Of a stretch of 6,062 nt of DNA, positions 1 to 6,062 are shown piece by piece. Every line of letters begins with the position of its first letter. The first letter of the stretch is position 1. This DNA is from an uncultured Rhodobiaceae bacterium (GTDB taxonomy: Bacteria > Pseudomonadota > Alphaproteobacteria > RS24), in NCBI GenBank assembly GCA_913020275.1, contig CAJWBV010000060.1, positions 1 to 6,062 on the forward strand, given 5' to 3'. The notes beneath the pieces were generated by a model. That model saw only the letters and a program-made list of their open reading frames with translations, did not search any database and was not told the origin of the DNA. The translations under genes and the position numbers were made by a program.

Positions 1-1
1 C

Positions 2-1501
2 GCCCAAGCCATGGCCGAGACCGCGGGCATTGCCAATTGGGTTATGGCGCAAGGCGTAAAGCGTGGCGACCGCGTTGCCATTTCGATGCGGAATTATCCC
101 GAATGGATGCTGTGTTACTGGGCACTCACCTCAATCGGTGTTGGTGTGGTGGGCATGAATGCCTGGTGGGTTACGGATGAAATGGCCTATGGCCTGGAAG
201 ATTCGACGCCGAAAATTTTGATCTGCGATCAGGATCGGCTGAACACATTTTTGCCCGTGCGCGACCAGTTTACCGATATGAAAATTGTCGGTGTACGTTT
301 GCCCGCACCGGTGGAAGGTGTGGTTGATTATGCCGATTTGCGCACACATGGCGGAGATATGCCGGACGTGGCTGTGGATCCGGATGATGATGCCTGTATT
401 TTTTACACTTCCGGCACCACCGGGCGCCCCAAAGGTGCGCAACTGACCCATCGCGGCTGTGTGCTGAACATTATGAATGTCGTTTTTATGAATTTGTGTG
501 CCTCGACCGCTTTGGCGCGGGCCAATGGCACCGAGCCGATTGACCCCGCCAATGCACCGGTCACGGTAACACTGGTCACCACGCCGCTGTTTCATGTGAC
601 GGCTAATAATTGCGTCGTGCAGCCTGCCACGCTCACCGGCGGCAAAATCATTCACATGTATAAATGGGATGCCGGCGAGGCGCTGAAGCTGATCGAGCGG
701 GAAAAAATTACCGGCATTAGCGGTGTGCCGGTCATGTCGCGCGAAATTATCGCGCATCCGGATTTCGACAAATATGACACTTCTTCGCTCACCGCTTTGG
801 GCGGCGGCGGCGCGCAATTGCAGCCTGATCTGGTAGGTAAGATCGACAAGGCGCTCAAAAACGGCAAGCCCGCCACCGGCTATGGCATGACCGAGACTTG
901 CGGAATTATATCAGCCGTCTCCAATGATTTTTTCATCGACCGGCCTGAAAGTGTCGGCCCGCCCGTGCCGACGCTGGACGCCAAATGCATTGACGCAGAC
1001 GGCAATGACCTGCCGCATGGCGAACTTGGCGAATTATGCGTTAAGGGCGGCAATGTCATCAAAGGCTATTTGAATCGCGCTGAAGCCACGGCAGAGACCA
1101 TTCAAGACGGCTGGCTTCGGACCGGCGACATTGCGCGTATTGATGAAGAAGGTTTTATTTATATCGTCGACCGCGCCAAGGATATGGTTCTGCGCGGTGG
1201 TGAAAACATTTACTGCGCCGAAGTCGAAAGCGCGATTTTTAAACATGACGCGGTCGCCGAATGTACCGTGTTCGGCGTCGCCGATGACCGGCTTGGCGAA
1301 GAGGTTGGTGTCGCTATTGTTATTGCTGACGGGACGTCTGTCACGGCCGATGAAATTCGCGACCATTGCGCGAATTTATTGGCAAAGTTTAAAATTCCTC
1401 GCTACATCTGGCTGCGCACGGAATTACTGCCGCGTAATGCGAGTGGTAAGTTTTTGAAGCGCGAATTGCGCGATACGCTGGATCCCGCCGACGCTGCCTG
1501 A
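2..1501 (+). CDS. AMP-forming acyl-CoA synthetase (class I adenylate-forming ligase), 5' truncated by window edge
   Basis: This enzyme activates a carboxylic acid with ATP to an acyl-adenylate and then forms the CoA thioester; it acts in the cytoplasm, probably on a fatty acid. The reading frame is open to the left edge (Ala-Gln-Ala before the ATG at 11) and the first visible residues (IANWVMAQGVKRGDRVAI) are already internal family sequence, so the true start lies upstream and roughly 50 residues are probably missing. Counting from the ATG at 11 (496 residues), the ATP P-loop YTSGTTGRPKG is at 132-142, the adenylate motif GYGMTETC at 290-297, TGD at 371-373, the hinge motif DRAKDMVLRGGENI at 387-400, and the C-terminal catalytic lysine is K480 in NASGK. 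All core motifs are intact, so the enzyme should be active. The substrate cannot be read from sequence; a medium- or long-chain fatty acid or an aromatic acid are both possible. It converges on the phosphatase gene downstream. Confidence 0.93.
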   Translation, partial: AQAMAETAGIANWVMAQGVKRGDRVAISMRNYPEWMLCYWALTSIGVGVVGMNAWWVTDEMAYGLEDSTPKILICDQDRLNTFLPVRDQFTDMKIVGVRLPAPVEGVVDYADLRTHGGDMPDVAVDPDDDACIFYTSGTTGRPKGAQLTHRGCVLNIMNVVFMNLCASTALARANGTEPIDPANAPVTVTLVTTPLFHVTANNCVVQPATLTGGKIIHMYKWDAGEALKLIEREKITGISGVPVMSREIIAHPDFDKYDTSSLTALGGGGAQLQPDLVGKIDKALKNGKPATGYGMTETCGIISAVSNDFFIDRPESVGPPVPTLDAKCIDADGNDLPHGELGELCVKGGNVIKGYLNRAEATAETIQDGWLRTGDIARIDEEGFIYIVDRAKDMVLRGGENIYCAEVESAIFKHDAVAECTVFGVADDRLGEEVGVAIVIADGTSVTADEIRDHCANLLAKFKIPRYIWLRTELLPRNASGKFLKRELRDTLDPADAA

Positions 1502-1596
1502 CGCATCAGAAGCACTAAATTGAAAAGAACCACTCAACGAATGGAAAAAAATCTTGTCGTTTACTTCTAGCCTGTTTTGCGCGGCGAGTTTGGTGG

Positions 1597-1615
1597 CGAC
1601 ACGGAAATCGTGTCG
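1597..1615. terminator. Perfect 7-bp hairpin in the convergent gap (possible bidirectional terminator)
   Basis: CGACACG (1597-1603), loop GAAAT, CGTGTCG (1609-1615) form a perfect stem between two convergent genes, where a shared terminator would be expected. No T-tract follows on either strand, so it is not a classical intrinsic terminator. It may be a weak or Rho-assisted one, or a 3'-end stabilising hairpin. I see nothing else in the rest of the 140-nt gap (1502-1641). Confidence 0.3.
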
Positions 1616-1641
1616 GGCGGTTCATCACTGCGGGTTAATTT

Positions 1642-2331
1642 CTAGTCTGCGAGCAGTCCGGCAAACACGCCCGGCATTAGCCGGTCAAGCGTTTTGGGCA
1701 GTTCGGCATAATCGTCAATAATGGCATCGGCGCCCAATTCCTCAAGCGGCACGCGTCGATAGCCGAAGCTCACGCAAACGCATTTCATTCCTGCCGCGCG
1801 CGCCGCGCCGGTGTCGGCTTCGCTGTCGCCGAGCAATACAGTATCTTGTGGTGTGCCGCCCAATTTTGTCATTGCCTTATGCAACATTTCCGGCTCGGGT
1901 TTGCGTGTGGCAAGCGTGTCGCCGCCAATGAGCACATCAAAATAGCCCTGCAAATTGAGCCGGAATAGAAGTTTTGCCGCCAGCCCTTCGCGCTTATTGG
2001 TGACCACGCCCATTTTGATTTTTTGTGCGCGCGCACGGTCGAGTATCATCATGAGATTGTCGAAAATTCGTGTGCCGTGGTCAATGTTCCGGTCGTACCA
2101 CAACACAAACTCTTCCGTGGCGGCACCCATGTCTGTGTCGGAAAGCGTTATTCCATGTTCGGCAAAACCGCGTTGCAAAATCATTGCCGCGCCGCCGCCA
2201 ATCAAATGGCGCACCTTGTCTTGCGGCAATGGCGCCAACCCTTGCTGGCCGAGAATATGGTTCATCGCCGCGTGCAGATCCGGATTTGTATCTGCCAAAG
2301 TGCCGTCAAGATCGAATAGCAAAACTGCCAT
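1642..2331 (-). CDS. gph: HAD-superfamily phosphatase, phosphoglycolate phosphatase-like
   Basis: A 229-residue cytoplasmic haloacid-dehalogenase phosphatase, the usual size for the Gph/PGP group. That group dephosphorylates 2-phosphoglycolate, a by-product of DNA 3'-end repair or RuBisCO oxygenation. All four HAD motifs are present: motif I FDLDGTLADT with nucleophile D7 and acid/base D9; motif II threonine T111 in VVTNK; motif III K144 in RKPEPE; motif IV GDSEAD with D169 and D173 for magnesium. Residues ~15-80 between motifs I and II form the helical cap that sets specificity. I chose the ATG at 2331 because AGAGGG (2340-2345) lies 8 nt upstream and the protein then begins directly with the core strand. 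A TTG at 2349 would add six residues and would place this ribosome-binding site inside the gene. The gene is divergent from the transporter and alone on its strand. The HAD call is firm; substrates vary widely in this family, so gph is a probable assignment only. Confidence 0.88.
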   Translation of the reverse strand: MAVLLFDLDGTLADTNPDLHAAMNHILGQQGLAPLPQDKVRHLIGGGAAMILQRGFAEHGITLSDTDMGAATEEFVLWYDRNIDHGTRIFDNLMMILDRARAQKIKMGVVTNKREGLAAKLLFRLNLQGYFDVLIGGDTLATRKPEPEMLHKAMTKLGGTPQDTVLLGDSEADTGAARAAGMKCVCVSFGYRRVPLEELGADAIIDDYAELPKTLDRLMPGVFAGLLAD

Positions 2332-2339
2332 ATGACATG

Positions 2340-2345
2340 CCCTCT
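2340..2345 (-). promoter_or_regulatory. Ribosome-binding site deciding the phosphatase start
   Basis: AGAGGG on the minus strand, 8 nt before the ATG at 2331. It would be internal if translation began at the TTG at 2349, so it favours the shorter 229-residue protein. Confidence 0.6.
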
Positions 2346-2402
2346 TCAAGCATTCCCTGCATTGCTATAGCCTTGTTGCGGCTCTCATGCTACACGGAAA
2401 AC

Positions 2403-3278
2403 ATGGCACCGCGACATCTTCTCCTGATGATTATCATCTGCCTGGTTTGGGGATTTACCTTCGTCGCGGGCAAAGCCGGCGTTTCCGAAATACCGCCAAT
2501 GCTGTTTACCGCACTGCGCTATATATTGCTGTCGGCTATTTTGTTGCCCTTCCTGCGCATTGTCGAAGGCCATATGCCGGAAGTGATTTTCATCTCATTG
2601 GCGATGGGGTCAGTGCATTTTGCGCTGTTTTACGGCGGCATGTCGTTGGCCGATAATGTTTCCGCCGTAGCTGTGGCCACGCAATTGGGCGTGCCGTTTG
2701 CCACCATTATGTCGATTGTTTTTTTGAGCGAGCAGGTCGGCTGGCGGCGTTGGACCGGCATTGCCCTGGCTTTTGGCGGCGTCATGATTATCAGCTTTGA
2801 CCCGGCCATCATCGATGAACGGATCGGGCTGGCGCTGGTGGTCGGCGCTGCTTTTATCGGTTCGCTGGGCACAATTGTGATGAAGCGTATTTCCGATACG
2901 GGCGTCTATCAGATGCAAGCCTGGATTGCGATGCTGAGCTGGCCGCCGCTCATCGCTGTCTCGCTGATTTTCGAAAGCAACCATGTGGCCGTGTTGACCC
3001 AGTCGAGCTGGCAGGCTTGGGGTGGTGTCATTTACACGGCTTTGGGTGCCAGTCTGATCGGCCATGCGGGGATGTTTTATTTGTTGCAACGCTATGATGT
3101 GTCGATCACCTCACCCTTGACGCTGATGGCGCCGATTTTCGGCATTATGTTCGGTGTGCTGGTTTGGGGTGATGTGCTGGGCGCGCGTTTCTGGTTCGGT
3201 GGCGCGTTCACTTTGCTGGGCGTTTTAATCATCGGATTGCGCAAACGCGAATTTGCCCCCGCCGGAGCCACGCTTTGA
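2403..3278 (+). CDS. EamA/DMT-superfamily inner-membrane transporter
   Basis: A 291-residue integral membrane protein of the drug/metabolite transporter superfamily; members usually export amino acids, metabolites or drugs. About ten hydrophobic segments are visible, near residues 6-26, 33-51, 60-80, 84-107, 116-132, 141-160, 170-190, 204-224, 236-256 and 261-279. The internal duplication typical of EamA is clear: a signature of proline, small residues, an acidic residue and a glycine-rich helix occurs in the first half (VPFATIMSIVFLSEQ, then GGVMII) and again in the second (APIFGIMFGVLVWGD, then LLGVLII). The frame is open upstream to about 2070, but that part lies antisense to the phosphatase. 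The ATG at 2403 gives the usual family length and starts just before helix 1. Its ribosome-binding site is weak (GGA at 2396-2398). The stop overlaps the amidase start by 4 nt, so the two are probably translationally coupled. The substrate is unknown. Confidence 0.9.
   Translation: MAPRHLLLMIIICLVWGFTFVAGKAGVSEIPPMLFTALRYILLSAILLPFLRIVEGHMPEVIFISLAMGSVHFALFYGGMSLADNVSAVAVATQLGVPFATIMSIVFLSEQVGWRRWTGIALAFGGVMIISFDPAIIDERIGLALVVGAAFIGSLGTIVMKRISDTGVYQMQAWIAMLSWPPLIAVSLIFESNHVAVLTQSSWQAWGGVIYTALGASLIGHAGMFYLLQRYDVSITSPLTLMAPIFGIMFGVLVWGDVLGARFWFGGAFTLLGVLIIGLRKREFAPAGATL
3264..3267 (+). promoter_or_regulatory. Ribosome-binding site for the TTG-started amidase
   Basis: GGAG inside the last codons of the transporter gene, 7 nt before the TTG at 3275. 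It supports a TTG start rather than the internal ATG at 3344, which would remove conserved amidase residues. Confidence 0.6.
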
Positions 3279-4042
3279 CAGGATCACCAACAGCGCGACC
3301 GTCTCCGAATTTCAATGCGCGTGCCACGGGCACCGATATCTCCATGCTGATCCTGCATTATACCAACATGACTGATGCCGAAGCGGCGCTGGCGCGGCTG
3401 TGTGACCCGGCCAGTCAAGTGTCGGCGCATTATCTGATTGCCCGCGACGGCGAGGTTTTCGCTTTGGTGGACGAGGCCGACCGCGCTTGGCACGCCGGCG
3501 TGTCGGCATGGCAGGGTATACGCGACATTAACAGCGCCTCTGTAGGCATTGAATTGGACCATCCGGGTCACGATGTCGGCGGGCAAATGACTGCCTATCC
3601 GCCGGCGCAAATGGCGGCACTGGTTGATTTATCAAAGGCCATTATCACGCGCCACAATATTCCGCCCGACAAGGTGTTGGGGCACTCCGATGTGGCACCG
3701 GGGCGCAAAATAGACCCCGGTGAAGCGCTGGATTGGGCGGCGCTCGCACGCGAAGGGGTCGGCTTGTGGCCTGAGGCAGTGGAGCCGGAAGAGGTGGCGA
3801 CCTTGAAACCGGGTGATGCGACCCCTGCGGTCGCGGCTTTGCAACAGGCTTTGCGCGCCTATGGCTATGATATTGCCCATGACGGGGTTTTCGGCGCGCA
3901 AATGAGCGCTGTAATCAGTGCTTTTCAGCGTCATTTCAGGCCCTCATGCGTGGACGGGCAGGCCGATGGCGAGACGCAGACGCTGGTTTATGCCGTGTGT
4001 CGCGCCCAAGCCGCGCTTGACCGGGGGTCGGTTTCGCCGTAA
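3275..4042 (+). CDS. N-acetylmuramoyl-L-alanine amidase (Amidase_2, AmpD/AmiD type) with C-terminal peptidoglycan-binding domain
   Basis: A zinc amidase that cleaves the bond between N-acetylmuramic acid and L-alanine in murein or muropeptides, acting in peptidoglycan turnover or recycling. In the 255-residue protein the Amidase_2 domain spans ~20-155. Zinc ligands are predicted as H28 (ILHYTN), H137 (LGHSDVAPG) and D147 (KIDPG), with catalytic-site E93 (VGIELDH) and K145, by the AmpD/AmiD pattern. A PG_binding_1 domain covers ~176-240, with the LKPGD, ALQQALRAYGY and DGVFG features of that fold. Start: TTG at 3275 with GGAG 7 nt upstream; it keeps the family-typical N-terminus SPNFNAR, which the ATG at 3344 would lose. 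No signal peptide or lipobox is visible, so it resembles cytoplasmic AmpD in location but AmiD in domain layout. It overlaps the transporter stop by 4 nt, and its 3' end appears to carry the rnpB promoter. The activity call is strong; the cellular location is inferred. Confidence 0.92.
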   Translation: MTGSPTARPSPNFNARATGTDISMLILHYTNMTDAEAALARLCDPASQVSAHYLIARDGEVFALVDEADRAWHAGVSAWQGIRDINSASVGIELDHPGHDVGGQMTAYPPAQMAALVDLSKAIITRHNIPPDKVLGHSDVAPGRKIDPGEALDWAALAREGVGLWPEAVEPEEVATLKPGDATPAVAALQQALRAYGYDIAHDGVFGAQMSAVISAFQRHFRPSCVDGQADGETQTLVYAVCRAQAALDRGSVSP

Positions 4043-4045
4043 TCA
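4017..4045 (+). promoter_or_regulatory. Probable rnpB promoter inside the amidase 3' end
   Basis: TTGACC at 4017-4022 (preceded by C, giving the CTTGAC form common at alphaproteobacterial -35 sites), a 17-nt spacer, and TAATCA at 4040-4045 as a weak -10. The first three bases of the -10 are the amidase stop codon TAA. The predicted start is at about 4052, the first G of the RNA's P1 helix. The -35, the spacing and the start position fit well; the -10 match is poor. Confidence 0.5.
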
Positions 4046-4051
4046 GCTTTT

Positions 4052-4410
<359 letters not shown>

Positions 4411-4419
4411 GATTTCCTG

Positions 4420-4446
4420 CTTTTTTGCAACTTTTTCCCGCTTTTT
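4420..4446 (+). terminator. T-rich tract after rnpB (possible termination zone)
   Basis: Three CTTTTT runs begin at 4420, 4431 and 4441, just past the RNase P RNA 3' end. The first T-run has six Ts. No strong local hairpin precedes it, and the P1 helix is formed by strands ~340 nt apart, so this is not a textbook intrinsic terminator. Termination or 3' processing here is plausible from position only. Confidence 0.3.
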
Positions 4447-4521
4447 CATGAAAATCCTGCCTTTAAGCGCGGGAGAAAGCGGCTGGAAACACCCGGTTTG
4501 GCCCATTTAGTATAAGTATAA

Positions 4522-4574
4522 TCCCGTTGACACCCATATATGCCCATGCTATCCCAAGTAATCCCATATTGGGA
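4522..4574. promoter_or_regulatory. Predicted MraZ operator: five 10-bp-phased CCCR boxes (TGGGN on the minus strand)
   Basis: CCCG at 4523 and CCCA at 4533, 4543, 4553 and 4563 are spaced exactly 10 bp apart, so on the minus strand they read as four TGGGN units plus one CGGGN, each separated by 5 nt. This is the arrangement described for E. coli MraZ, which binds TGGGN direct repeats with 5-nt spacers upstream of its own gene. The last box also forms a short inverted repeat TCCCA-TAT-TGGGA (4562-4574). The array covers the putative -35, -10 and start of the mraZ promoter, which fits autorepression. MraZ binding here is inferred from motif, phasing and position. Confidence 0.75.
4527..4555 (+). 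promoter_or_regulatory. Probable mraZ (dcw operon) promoter
   Basis: A perfect -35 TTGACA at 4527-4532, a 17-nt spacer, and TATCCC at 4550-4555 as a weak -10, giving a start near 4562 and a leader of about 56 nt before the GTG at 4618. The -35, spacer and -10 are interleaved with the CCCA boxes, as expected for an autoregulated promoter. A perfect TATAAT at 4517-4522 lies just upstream without a convincing -35, so a second or alternative start is possible. Confidence 0.55.
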
Positions 4575-4607
4575 AATACGCGCCGACGGGCGCGCGCAAA
4601 TCGGAAT

Positions 4608-4613
4608 GGAGGG
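4608..4613 (+). promoter_or_regulatory. Ribosome-binding site deciding the mraZ start
   Basis: GGAGGG ends 4 nt before the GTG at 4618. The ATG at 4630 would be 16 nt away, too far. The ATG at 4606 overlaps the site itself, and the ATG at 4540 lies inside the promoter and operator. Confidence 0.65.
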
Positions 4614-4617
4614 TGGC

Positions 4618-5115
4618 GTGACAGCGTTCATGTCAACGATAACTAGTAAAATAGACGCCAAGGGCCGCGTGTCCGTGCCGTCTGTCTTCCGTTCCGCCAT
4701 TGCAGCCCAAAATGGGGATGTCGCAAGCCCCCACGGTATTTTCGTTTATCCCTCCTTTACCGAAAATGCGATTGAGGGTGGCGGCCAGTCTCTGATGAAC
4801 GATATCGGCGCCATGGTGGACAGGCTGGACCTGTTTACCGAGGAACGCGACGCGCTCGCAACCTCGCTCTTTGCCGATAGCCATCATCTGACATTCGATG
4901 TCGACGGTCGTGTGTCCCTTCCCGAAACCTTGCTGGCCCATGCAAATATCGACAAATCCTTGTGTTTTGTCGGGCTGGGCGGGAAGTTTCAGATTTGGGA
5001 TCCTGACCGTTTTGCCGCGTTTCGGGCCAATGCCCGTAGCATGGCGCTTGAAAAGCGTACCATGTTGCGTTCCCTGTCGGCACAAGCCGGCCCGCCGGGG
5101 AGTTCGGGTCAGTGA
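4618..5115 (+). CDS. mraZ: Transcriptional regulator MraZ
   Basis: The DNA-binding regulator that opens the division and cell-wall cluster; in E. coli it represses its own operon and acts from the nucleoid as a ring-shaped oligomer. The 165-residue product has two SpoVT/AbrB-like halves, each with the hallmark DxxGR-type motif: KIDAKGRVSVP at 11-21 (D13, K15, G16, R17) and FDVDGRVSLP at 93-102 (D96, G97, R98). The GTG start gives VTAFMSTITSKIDAKGR, close to the usual MraZ N-terminus, and has GGAGGG 4 nt upstream. The frame stays open to an ATG at 4540, but that extension has no family character and would begin within the operator. The C-terminal ~15 residues are rich in Gly, Pro and Ser and look disordered. 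The gene overlaps rsmH by GTGA, so the two are co-translated. Regulation by MraZ itself is suggested by the phased boxes at 4522-4574. Confidence 0.95.
   Translation: MTAFMSTITSKIDAKGRVSVPSVFRSAIAAQNGDVASPHGIFVYPSFTENAIEGGGQSLMNDIGAMVDRLDLFTEERDALATSLFADSHHLTFDVDGRVSLPETLLAHANIDKSLCFVGLGGKFQIWDPDRFAAFRANARSMALEKRTMLRSLSAQAGPPGSSGQ
5097..5102 (+). promoter_or_regulatory. Ribosome-binding site for rsmH within the mraZ 3' end
   Basis: GGGGAG 9 nt before the GTG at 5112. The alternative ATG at 5151 has only a distant AAAGG (5135-5139), so the overlapping GTG start is preferred. Confidence 0.5.
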
Positions 5116-6062
5116 GCGGCGGGGGATGCAACCAAAGGCAGCCAGCGCGCATGCCCCCGACTTCTGCCCCTCATATTCCAGTTCTTTTATCGGAAGTTGT
5201 CACCGCCGTCGCGCCCGCCAAAGGCGATGTTTATCTGGATGGAACCTTCGGGGCCGGCGGATACACGCGCGCCGTGCTGGAAGCCGCGGGTTGCTCGGTT
5301 CTTGCCCTTGACCGCGACCCGCAGGCGCTGGCCGATGCTGGTGCTTTGGTTGATGCCTTTGGTGCACGGCTTACGCTGGTTGAAGGGTGCTTTGGTGATA
5401 TGGAAGCCCTCGCGCAAGACGCCGGATTTGCCGAATTGGACGGCGTGATGCTCGATCTCGGTGTTTCGTCCATGCAACTTGATCAGCCGGCACGCGGCTT
5501 TTCTTTTATGCGCGACGGGCCGCTCGACATGCGTATGGGCGCAACCGGCACCAGCGCCGAAGAACTTGTTAATGAAGCCGACCCCGCCTTGCTCGTATCC
5601 ATTTTGTCGGTCTATGGCGAAGAGCGCCGCGCGCGCGCCATTGTGCGTGCGCTTGTGGTGCGGCGCGAAACGGCGCGCATCACCCGCACCGGCGAACTCG
5701 CCGAGATTGTATGCAGTGTGCTGGGTCAGCCGCGCGGCAAGGGTGCACATCCCGCCACGCGGACATTTCAGGCTTTACGAATTTATCTGAATGACGAGCT
5801 GGGAGAATTACTGCGCGGGTTGCATGCGGCAGAGCGCCTGTTGCGTCCGGGCGGACGCCTCGTGGTCGTCACATTTCACTCGCTGGAAGACCGCATGGTC
5901 AAAAAATTTCTTGCCAATCGCAGTGGGCGCGCCGGTCGGCCGTCGCGTCATCTGCCGGACCAGGCGGCTCCGGCCAGCAGTTTCGAAGAATTGCCGAAGC
6001 GCAAGCAAAAAGTCAGTGCCGATGAACTGGCTCGAAACTCCCGCGCGCGCTCGGCCCGGTTG
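5112..6062 (+). CDS. rsmH: 16S rRNA (cytosine-1402-N4)-methyltransferase RsmH, 3' truncated by window edge
   Basis: RsmH (MraW) uses S-adenosylmethionine to methylate N4 of C1402 in the 16S rRNA P-site region; it is cytoplasmic. From the GTG at 5112, 317 residues are visible with no stop, so the frame runs off the right edge. The family is usually ~310-340 residues and the final RNSRARSARL is the typical near-C-terminal motif, so only a short tail is missing. Motifs: HIPVLLSEVV at 21-30; SAM-binding DGTFGAGGYTRA at 43-54; acidic loop ALDRDPQAL at 65-73; DGVMLDLGVSSMQLD at 110-124; GFSFMRDGPLDMRM at 129-142; RTFQALRIYLNDEL at 217-230; and VVTFHSLEDRMVK at 252-264. Start choice: the GTG overlaps the mraZ stop as GTGA and has GGGGAG 9 nt upstream. 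The ATG at 5151, in frame, would remove 13 unconserved residues and remains possible. Further dcw genes such as ftsL and ftsI are expected beyond the edge. Confidence 0.95.
   Translation, partial: MSGGGCNQRQPARMPPTSAPHIPVLLSEVVTAVAPAKGDVYLDGTFGAGGYTRAVLEAAGCSVLALDRDPQALADAGALVDAFGARLTLVEGCFGDMEALAQDAGFAELDGVMLDLGVSSMQLDQPARGFSFMRDGPLDMRMGATGTSAEELVNEADPALLVSILSVYGEERRARAIVRALVVRRETARITRTGELAEIVCSVLGQPRGKGAHPATRTFQALRIYLNDELGELLRGLHAAERLLRPGGRLVVVTFHSLEDRMVKKFLANRSGRAGRPSRHLPDQAAPASSFEELPKRKQKVSADELARNSRARSARL

Noticed and set aside
131..817. Long minus-strand open frame of 228 codons antisense to the acyl-CoA synthetase
   Set aside because: It is a shadow of the strongly conserved + strand gene; its translation is rich in His and Arg and has no recognisable domain.
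2070..2402. Extension of the transporter frame upstream to 2070, or to the ATG at 2337
   Set aside because: Most of the extension is antisense to the phosphatase gene, shows no transporter character and lacks a ribosome-binding site; the family length fits the ATG at 2403.
4517..4522. Perfect TATAAT as the main mraZ -10
   Set aside because: No acceptable -35 lies 16-18 nt upstream (GGTTTG and neighbours are poor). It is kept only as a possible secondary start; the TTGACA at 4527 fits the operator better.
4540..4617. N-terminal extension of MraZ to the ATG at 4540
   Set aside because: It begins inside the predicted promoter and operator, has no resemblance to MraZ N-termini, and the GGAGGG site serves the GTG at 4618.

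Overview
The window is ordinary bacterial chromosome, densely packed and moderately GC-rich, most likely from an alphaproteobacterium. The evidence is the gene order amidase, RNase P RNA, mraZ, rsmH (the left end of the division and cell-wall, or dcw, cluster), the CTTGAC-type -35 element ahead of the RNase P RNA gene, and the protein sequences. The order or genus cannot be fixed from this sequence. I found no mobile element, CRISPR array, tRNA, prophage gene or other sign of recent transfer, and no candidate for a new multi-gene system.

Layout from left to right. (1) Positions 2-1501, + strand: the C-terminal ~500 residues of an acyl-CoA synthetase of the AMP-forming family, cut by the left window edge. 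(2) 1502-1641: a convergent intergenic gap with one perfect 7-bp hairpin. (3) 1642-2331, - strand: a HAD-family phosphatase of the phosphoglycolate phosphatase type. (4) 2332-2402: a 71-bp divergent gap. (5) 2403-3278, + strand: a ten-helix EamA/DMT transporter, overlapping by 4 nt (TTGA) with (6) 3275-4042, + strand: an N-acetylmuramoyl-L-alanine amidase with a C-terminal peptidoglycan-binding domain. (7) About 4052-4410, + strand: RNase P RNA (rnpB), with conserved regions and helices P1, P2, P3, P12, P18 and P19 readable. (8) 4411-4617: a T-rich rnpB 3' flank followed by the mraZ promoter and a phased CCCA/TGGG repeat array. (9) 4618-5115, + strand: mraZ. (10) 5112-6062, + strand: rsmH (mraW), overlapping mraZ by 4 nt (GTGA) and running off the right edge a few residues before its expected end.

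The right half is a cell-envelope and growth block: a murein amidase, the tRNA-processing ribozyme, and the start of the dcw operon with its own regulator MraZ and the 16S rRNA methyltransferase RsmH. The left half is metabolic: acyl-CoA activation, a housekeeping phosphatase and a small-molecule exporter.

The most informative non-coding features are two. One is a five-unit, exactly 10-bp-phased array of CCCA/CCCG boxes (TGGGN on the other strand) over the putative mraZ promoter, which matches the known MraZ operator type. The other is a likely rnpB promoter inside the 3' end of the amidase gene, whose -10 element includes the amidase stop codon.
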